Part shown: positions 59,641 to 64,000 of the stretch, one piece after another | Layout: each line of letters begins with the position of its first letter | Numbering within the stretch: the stretch's first letter is position 1 | NCBI GenBank assembly: GCA_963734665.1 | Contig: CAVTIR010000007.1 | Span: forward strand, 310,001-374,000 | Length of the DNA: 64,000 nucleotides | From: Trebonia sp963734665 | Lineage (GTDB): Bacteria > Actinomycetota > Actinomycetes > Streptosporangiales > Streptosporangiaceae | Direction: 5' to 3' | Program-made: the position numbers and the translations under genes | The notes under the pieces: model-generated | Told to the model about the DNA's origin: nothing | The model's database searches: none | The model's input: the letters and a program-made list of their open reading frames with translations, nothing else

Positions 59641-60564
59641 ATGCGTACATGTGAACGAATTGATGGCAGGACGACCGAGTTTGCGCTTAACTGCCGCTAT
59701 CGAGGCCAGGACGTTCGCGTTGCAGTCAAGTTCCGGCGGGCGAGCGATGACCTTGTTGTCCTGTTGCACGGGATCGGGTGTAGCAAGGAGACCTTTGACG
59801 CGGCCTTCGCTACACCAGAACTTGACATATATTCGATTTGTGCCATTGACCTTCCGGGACACGGTAAGTCCAGTAAAGGGCTGTCTCATGAGCTGTATAC
59901 GCTGAGCTCCTATGCCGCGGTTACCAAGAGGGCCATCAGCCAACTGCAGAAACGGAATGGCGAGCCCTTCAGGGTCTACATCGCCGGGCACAGCATGGGC
60001 GGCGCCGTCGGCGTGCTTGTCGCTGGCATGCGCCAGATCCGAGGGAAGATCACTCACTTGGTCAACGTGGATGGCAACTTGGTCGGAGAGGACTGCGGGC
60101 TGGTGAGCAGGTCGATCGCGGTCCAGAGCCCGGAGCGGTTCGCCGAGGAAGGATTCGGTCGGCTTCTGACCGAGCTACGCACATCCAGGCGCGGTGACTT
60201 TGCCGCCTGGGCGCAGTGGTGCGAGCAGGCAGTACCCGATGCGGTGCATGCTGCCGCCCGTTCCCTTGTCGCAAGGTCTGACCGGGAAGTGCTACTCCGC
60301 CAGTTCAACCAACTGATAAGCAAAGCGTTCGTATATGGTGCGCTCGATGACAAAGAGTATCTGCTCAAACGACTGGAACGCACGGCGCAGTTGCCGGTAA
60401 CTGCTGCTGGACATTTTATGATGGTGGACAACGAGAAAGCCTTCTATGAAACGCTTTCCGATGCGCTGAAAAAAGGCGTGGAGAATGATTACTCATCCGC
60501 CTGGCAGGACAAGACTCCTTCGAGCGTATCCTTCAAGAAAGCGGCGCCGATTAGCTCGAAGTGA
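59641..60564 (+). CDS. Alpha/beta hydrolase in a lower-GC islet
   Basis: 307 aa. HGIGCSKETFD (oxyanion), IDLPGHGKSS, nucleophile GHSMGG (Ser118), LVNVDGNLVGEDCG, and His in TAAGHFMM near residue 257. The Asp/Glu acid is not certain. GC content and codon usage are clearly lower than in neighbours (AAA, ATA, TTT codons). With the adjacent IS66 this suggests transfer. Function unknown; the family includes haloperoxidases, lipases and lactonases. A minus-strand frame overlaps its last 76 bp. Confidence 0.8.
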   Translation: MRTCERIDGRTTEFALNCRYRGQDVRVAVKFRRASDDLVVLLHGIGCSKETFDAAFATPELDIYSICAIDLPGHGKSSKGLSHELYTLSSYAAVTKRAISQLQKRNGEPFRVYIAGHSMGGAVGVLVAGMRQIRGKITHLVNVDGNLVGEDCGLVSRSIAVQSPERFAEEGFGRLLTELRTSRRGDFAAWAQWCEQAVPDAVHAAARSLVARSDREVLLRQFNQLISKAFVYGALDDKEYLLKRLERTAQLPVTAAGHFMMVDNEKAFYETLSDALKKGVENDYSSAWQDKTPSSVSFKKAAPISSK

Positions 60565-60734
60565 CTTAGCTGAGAGCATTCGAGTCGCTGAATATCCATA
60601 CCACGCGCCTCGGCGCCGCGGGCGATGGTGTTGAAATGCTCCTCATAGTCGAACGACAAAACCACATGTGCCCGGCCAACCTCGGCTGAGAGTTGGCCCA
60701 GTCTGTCAAGGAACTTATCGGCGGCTCCGCCCAC
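60489..60734 (-). CDS. Hypothetical protein, 81 aa, doubtful
   Basis: Frame from GTG 60734 to 60489, tail overlapping the hydrolase end: KFLDRLGQLSAEVGRAHVVL, then SFDYEEHFNTIARGAEARGM. The composition is protein-like (Asp/Glu and Leu spaced in a helix pattern), yet the opposite strand also carries a remnant here (60690-60830), so one of the two is a shadow. No ribosome site at suitable distance. Confidence 0.3.
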   Translation of the reverse strand: MGGAADKFLDRLGQLSAEVGRAHVVLSFDYEEHFNTIARGAEARGMDIQRLECSQLSHFELIGAAFLKDTLEGVLSCQADE

Positions 60735-60830
60735 TCCTCCGGCTTCGCCATCTACTGAGCCACCCGCGACCGCTACGAGGACGCGTTGCTGTTCACCGGC
60801 CGCCCGATCGGCAGCCCCCAGGAAGCACGG
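60690..60830 (+). pseudogene. Fragment of an unknown protein with in-frame stop
   Basis: Plus frame: LAQSVKELIGGSAHSSGFAI then Y, stop TGA, then ATRDRYEDALLFTGRPIGSP. Replacing the stop by Trp would give a smooth domain. I recall similar actinobacterial tails but cannot name the family. Probably a decayed gene fragment. Confidence 0.3.
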
Positions 60831-61157
60831 CCAGAACGGGCCAGCGGTAAACCCCTCCCTGACGCGCGGCGCGCGGCGGACTGCCCGCCATTGTCGTCAT
60901 GCCGTCCTTGCCGTCGGAGCCTGGCGCGGCTTCGGCTTCGAGGGGCGCCGGGCGAACCGAGGACCTCCAAGAACTACCGCGTAACGATTCCAGCGCCGCT
61001 GGCGCTCTGTGTATGGGCCGGTCGTCGCATGCTCCCCCGCCCACTCATCGCGACGACCGGCCCCACGTGTTTGCGGAGCAAGATTCGTGTGATTCCTGCC
61101 CGAAATCGGGCAGGGATTTGCCTGAAGATCCCGGCGACTGGCACAATAACGGATGTC
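60831..61157. other. Intergenic region with tight palindrome and motif R4
   Basis: 327 bases, no gene seen. It contains R4 (61081-61098) followed by a hairpin-forming palindrome CCTGCCCGA-AA-TCGGGCAGG (61095-61114). The rest is GC-rich debris. Confidence 0.4.
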
Positions 61158-61427
61158 ATGGATGATCCGCAGCCGCAGGACCTAGTCCGCCACGTCGCGA
61201 GGAGCACGGGGCTGGACGAGGCGACCGCGTCGCGGGTTGTGGCGGATGTCATGGCCTACTTCGGCCAGACGGTCGAAGAGTACGTCATCAAGCGCCATGA
61301 AGACCTGAAGAGCAGGAATCGCAGGAACGACGACATCTGGCCGCTCATCGCGACCGAGCTCAAGAGCCGCAGGTTCGAGGCGGAAGAGCTGTCGGAGCGC
61401 CAACTGCGCCGCATCGTCTACGGCTAA
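61158..61427 (+). CDS. Conserved actinobacterial small protein of unknown function, 89 aa
   Basis: Starts at ATG 61158; a longer open frame upstream crosses debris. MDDPQPQDLVRHVARSTGLD, EATASRVVADVMAYFGQTVE and SERQLRRIVYG look like a helix-rich DNA-binding or adaptor protein, with a recurrent end RQLRRIVYG that I associate with a conserved actinobacterial family. Lies 59 bp upstream of glmS, same strand. Exact function unknown. Confidence 0.7.
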   Translation: MDDPQPQDLVRHVARSTGLDEATASRVVADVMAYFGQTVEEYVIKRHEDLKSRNRRNDDIWPLIATELKSRRFEAEELSERQLRRIVYG

Positions 61428-61486
61428 CCGGCCAGGGCCGGCGGACAGCCGGCCTCGAAGCCAGCCAGAGGGAGGGCAATCGACCG

Positions 61487-63325
61487 ATGTGCGGGATCGT
61501 GGGATACATCGGCAAGCGGGACGCGACCCCCGTGCTTGTCGAGGGACTGCATCGGCTTGAGTACCGGGGCTACGACTCGGCGGGCGTCGCCGTCGTCCAC
61601 CGCGGCAGGCTGCAGGTCACCAAGACGGCCGGGCGCGTCCAGGACCTGAGGGGCAAGCTCGACGCCAAGCAGACGAAGGCGACGGTCGGTATCGGCCACA
61701 CGCGCTGGGCCACCCACGGCGAGCCGAACGACACCAACGCCCACCCGCACACCGACACGCACCACCGCGTCGCCGTGGTGCACAACGGGATCATCGAGAA
61801 CGCCGAGGCGCTCCGCGCCCAGCTCATCGACGACGGCGTGAAGTTCGTAACCGATACCGACACCGAATGCCTCGCGCACATGGTCGCCAAAGAACTCGCC
61901 GACGGCGGTGACAGAAGCCTCGAAGAAGCGGTGATCGCCACCCTGCGCCGCGTTGAGGGCACCTACGGCCTTGTCTTCCTCGACACGAAGAACCCCGACG
62001 AGCTCGTCGTCGCCCGCAACGGCTCTCCGATCGTCCTCGGCCTTGGCGAGAGCGAGATGTTCGTCGCCTCCGACGTCGCCGCCCTGGTCCGCTACACGCG
62101 CCAGGTCATCTACATGGAGGACGGCGAGGTCGCGACCATCAAGGCGACCGACTACCACACGGCGACGCTAACGGGCAGCGCGGGTAACAGCATCAAGACC
62201 CCGACGACGGTCGACGCCGATGCTGACGACTACGAGCTTGGCGCGTACAGCGACTACATGCGCAAGGAGATCCACGAGCAGCCGGACGCCATCCGCCGCG
62301 CGGTCATGGGCCGCCTTGACGAGCGGTTCGCCACCGCGAAGCTGGGCGGCGTCAACCTGGATGCCCGCGAGCTGCGCAGCATTAAGCGAGTGAAGTTCCT
62401 CGGCTGCGGCTCCGCCTACTACGCGGGGCAAATGGGAGCAAATCTCGTAGAAGAACTCGCCCGCATCCCAGCCGACGCCGAGCCGGCCAGCGAGTTCCGC
62501 TACCGGAGTCCGGTCGTGGACCCGGACACGCTGTATGTCGGCGTCTCCCAGTCCGGCGAGACAAGCGACACGCTCATGGCCGTCCAGGAGCTTAAGCGCA
62601 AGGGCGGCCAGGTCATGGGCGCCGTCAACGTCGTCGGCAGTGCCATCGGACGCGAGTGCGGCCACGGCATCTTCCTGCACGCCGGGCCGGAAGTCGCCGT
62701 CGCCTCCACCAAGGCGCTCACCAACATGGCCGTCAACTTCGCCCTCCTCGCCCTGCTCCTGGGAAGAGTGCGTGACCTGTCCGCCGCCAGCGGCGGGCGC
62801 ATCGTCAACGGCCTGCGGAACCTCCCGTCCCACGTGACCGGGATCCTCAACGCCGAAGAGGAGATCGCCGCCATCGCGCACCGCTTCGCCGAGGCCGACC
62901 ACATGTTCTTCATCGGCCGGGTCCGCGGCTGGCCGGTGGCCCGTGAGGGCGCGCAGAAGCTCAAGGAGATCTCCTACGTACACGCCGAGGCCTATCAGGC
63001 CGGCGAGCTCAAGCACGGCCCGCTCGCGCTCATCCAGCCCGCCATGCCCAGCGTGGTGATCATCCCGTCCGACGACCTGATCGCCAAGAACATCTCCACG
63101 ATCGAGCAGATCAAGGCACGCGGCGGCCCGGTCATCGCGCTGACAAGCGCGGACATCCCCGACGGCCTCGCCGACGCGACGATCAGGGTGCCGCGTGCCG
63201 AGCCCGAGCTTGAGCCGATCCTCCTCAACATCCCGCTGCAGCTCCTCGCCTACCACGCTGCCGCGAAGCTGGGCCGCGACATCGACAAGCCCCGCAACCT
63301 GGCCAAGAGCGTGACGGTGGAGTAG
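61487..63325 (+). CDS. glmS: Glutamine-fructose-6-phosphate aminotransferase GlmS
   Basis: 612 aa. Makes glucosamine-6-phosphate, first step to UDP-GlcNAc for peptidoglycan. N-terminal glutaminase: Met-Cys (Cys2 nucleophile, MCGIVGYIG), RWATHGEPND. Two SIS domains: GCGSAYYAGQMGA, VSQSGETSDT, SYVHAEAYQAGELKHGPLAL and terminal NLAKSVTVE. All active-site motifs intact. No ribozyme-like leader is seen, as expected for an actinobacterium. A 16-bp hairpin lies 60 bp after the stop. Confidence 0.96.
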   Translation: MCGIVGYIGKRDATPVLVEGLHRLEYRGYDSAGVAVVHRGRLQVTKTAGRVQDLRGKLDAKQTKATVGIGHTRWATHGEPNDTNAHPHTDTHHRVAVVHNGIIENAEALRAQLIDDGVKFVTDTDTECLAHMVAKELADGGDRSLEEAVIATLRRVEGTYGLVFLDTKNPDELVVARNGSPIVLGLGESEMFVASDVAALVRYTRQVIYMEDGEVATIKATDYHTATLTGSAGNSIKTPTTVDADADDYELGAYSDYMRKEIHEQPDAIRRAVMGRLDERFATAKLGGVNLDARELRSIKRVKFLGCGSAYYAGQMGANLVEELARIPADAEPASEFRYRSPVVDPDTLYVGVSQSGETSDTLMAVQELKRKGGQVMGAVNVVGSAIGRECGHGIFLHAGPEVAVASTKALTNMAVNFALLALLLGRVRDLSAASGGRIVNGLRNLPSHVTGILNAEEEIAAIAHRFAEADHMFFIGRVRGWPVAREGAQKLKEISYVHAEAYQAGELKHGPLALIQPAMPSVVIIPSDDLIAKNISTIEQIKARGGPVIALTSADIPDGLADATIRVPRAEPELEPILLNIPLQLLAYHAAAKLGRDIDKPRNLAKSVTVE

Positions 63326-63384
63326 CAGTTGTCTCCCGGGGGGACACAGCGCTCCGTGGGGACACCTCAGGGGTGAAGCGTCAA

Positions 63385-63432
63385 CCAGAACCCGTTCGGA
63401 GAATTCCAACAAGTATTCCGAACGGGTTCTGG
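63385..63432. terminator. Bidirectional hairpin, built from R3 cores (copy f)
   Basis: Perfect 16-bp arms CCAGAACCCGTTCGGA (63385-63400) and TCCGAACGGGTTCTGG (63417-63432), 16-base loop. It sits between convergent glmS and the phosphatase gene and can terminate both. Both arms contain the R3 core in opposite orientation. Confidence 0.7.
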
Positions 63433-63504
63433 CTCCGCTCGACACGCCACGTACTTCTGGAGGGAAGGTCTGAGCGCGAGCCGAAGCGCGCGCGGGAAGT
63501 ACTG

Positions 63505-64000
63505 CTATACCCCAGCGGGCTCGATGTCCTCGGCGGGGGCCTCGGTGCCCATGGCCGCGCGCATCGCTTCCGTGACCTCTTCGGGGACCTGCTGCTCGCA
63601 CCAGACGACCTTGCCGGTGGCCGTGCGCCGCGCGCCCCAGCGGTGGGCCACCTGGGACACGACGTGCAGGCCGCGCCCGTTTTCCGCGTCCTTGTCGACC
63701 TGCAGCACGCGGGGCAGCGCGGGGGAGGAGTCGTGCACCTCGCAGACGAGGCTGTCAGGCTCGAGGATGAGCCGGAGCATGACCTCGCCGTTGGCGTACT
63801 TGATCGCGTTCGTGACGAGCTCGGAGACGAGCAGCTCGCTGCTGTCGATCAGGTCCTCAAGGCCCCAGCGCTTGAGCGGGTCGCGGATCATCGCCCTGGC
63901 GTGCCTGACGGAAGAAAGCTCGGGCTCAAGTTGGAAGCAGATCCGGTGGTCTTCCGGGATGCGCCGCAGCTTGGCGATGAGCACCGCGATGTCGTCGCGC
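63505..64000 (-). CDS. SpoIIE-type phosphatase with RsbW-like kinase C-terminus, N-terminus outside window
   Basis: The C-terminal 165 residues of a protein read leftward into the window. Residues at the edge, RDDIAVLIAKLRRI, are the end of a PP2C/SpoIIE phosphatase domain (DDxAVL motif). Then comes a HATPase_c_2 domain: FQLEPELSSVRHARAMIRDP, ELLVSELVTNAIKYANGEVM (N-box), EVHDSSPALP (G1-like) and ENGRGLHVVSQVAHRWG (G2-like). This combination controls anti-anti-sigma factors in actinobacteria. A GTG at 63984 could be mistaken for the start. Confidence 0.8.
   Translation of the reverse strand, partial: RDDIAVLIAKLRRIPEDHRICFQLEPELSSVRHARAMIRDPLKRWGLEDLIDSSELLVSELVTNAIKYANGEVMLRLILEPDSLVCEVHDSSPALPRVLQVDKDAENGRGLHVVSQVAHRWGARRTATGKVVWCEQQVPEEVTEAMRAAMGTEAPAEDIEPAGV

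Noticed and set aside
60786..61157. N-terminal extension of the 89-aa protein
   Set aside because: Runs through repeat and palindrome debris and is rich in Arg, Pro and Ser; ATG 61158 begins the conserved part.
61428..61486. glmS ribozyme
   Set aside because: The 59-base gap is too short and such ribozymes belong to Firmicutes.
1..64000. tRNA or rRNA genes
   Set aside because: No cloverleaf with a GGTTCRANNCC arm or rRNA-like stretch noticed on either strand; a tRNAscan run would be decisive.

Overview
The window is high-GC actinobacterial chromosome (Actinomycetota). The evidence is the order DUF3046 - recA - recX - rny - miaB - miaA, an actinobacterial LexA box (GAAC-N4-GTTC) before recA, frequent GTG starts, a Septum_form protein, a PF04672-type methyltransferase, a deazaflavin(F420)-type oxidoreductase and a SpoIIE/RsbW-like regulator. 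A Streptosporangiales/Streptomycetales relative is plausible, but genus cannot be fixed from this sequence. I see no rRNA, tRNA or CRISPR array.

Layout. 0-1 kb: end of an L-talarate/galactarate dehydratase. 1.1-4.0 kb: a three-gene secreted operon (two WxL-like proteins and a DUF916-like membrane-anchored protein). 4.3-5.1 kb: hydrolase debris and a small hypothetical gene. 5.2-12.5 kb: Lhr helicase, a lipoprotein, a Septum_form protein and DUF3046. 12.8-24.0 kb: a phosphonate-use island, with transporter phnDCE running right and phnF-G-H-I-J/K-L-M running left and converging on a double terminator. PhnJ and PhnK are one polypeptide, PhnE is a double permease, and phnH is split by a frameshift. 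24.0-26.6 kb: TetR plus a DrrAB-like exporter with a clear operator. 26.7-30.6 kb: recA-recX-rny. 30.9-37.4 kb: TetR/MFS exporter, DUF998, a MarR stub with an azoreductase, and an S9 peptidase. 37.6-40.0 kb: miaB-miaA. 40.4-45.2 kb: a lysozyme-like surface protein and a 977-aa Pro-rich sensor-like membrane protein, separated by repeats. 45.4-50.4 kb: glycolate oxidase glcF-glcE-glcD with a dead malate synthase tail. 50.7-54.0 kb: HelD-type helicase and patatin. 54.1-57.5 kb: methyltransferase, FHA-SnoaL fusion, deazaflavin oxidoreductase, DMT-like permease. 57.6-59.3 kb: an intact IS66-family element with an 8-bp target duplication. 59.6-60.6 kb: a lower-GC alpha/beta hydrolase islet. 61.2-63.3 kb: a small conserved protein and glmS. 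63.5 kb to the edge: C-terminus of a SpoIIE-type phosphatase/kinase.

Functional links. The phn genes form a nearly complete C-P lyase route (import, regulator, core GHIJ, two ABC subunits, triphosphate diphosphatase). They lie between DUF3046 and recA, which I recall as neighbours in other actinobacteria, so the island interrupts conserved synteny. A second interruption (exporter, azoreductase and peptidase genes) separates rny from miaB.

Least explained are several dispersed short repeats: (R1) a ~135-bp hairpin element in two copies whose stem shows compensatory changes; (R2) a ~50-bp palindrome in two copies; (R3) a ~40-bp element with core ATYCCGAACG in at least six places, including the PhnJ-PhnK junction and inside the HelD gene; and many tandem duplications of 18-27 bp, including an eight-unit 18-bp array. 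The family labels R1-R4 are mine.
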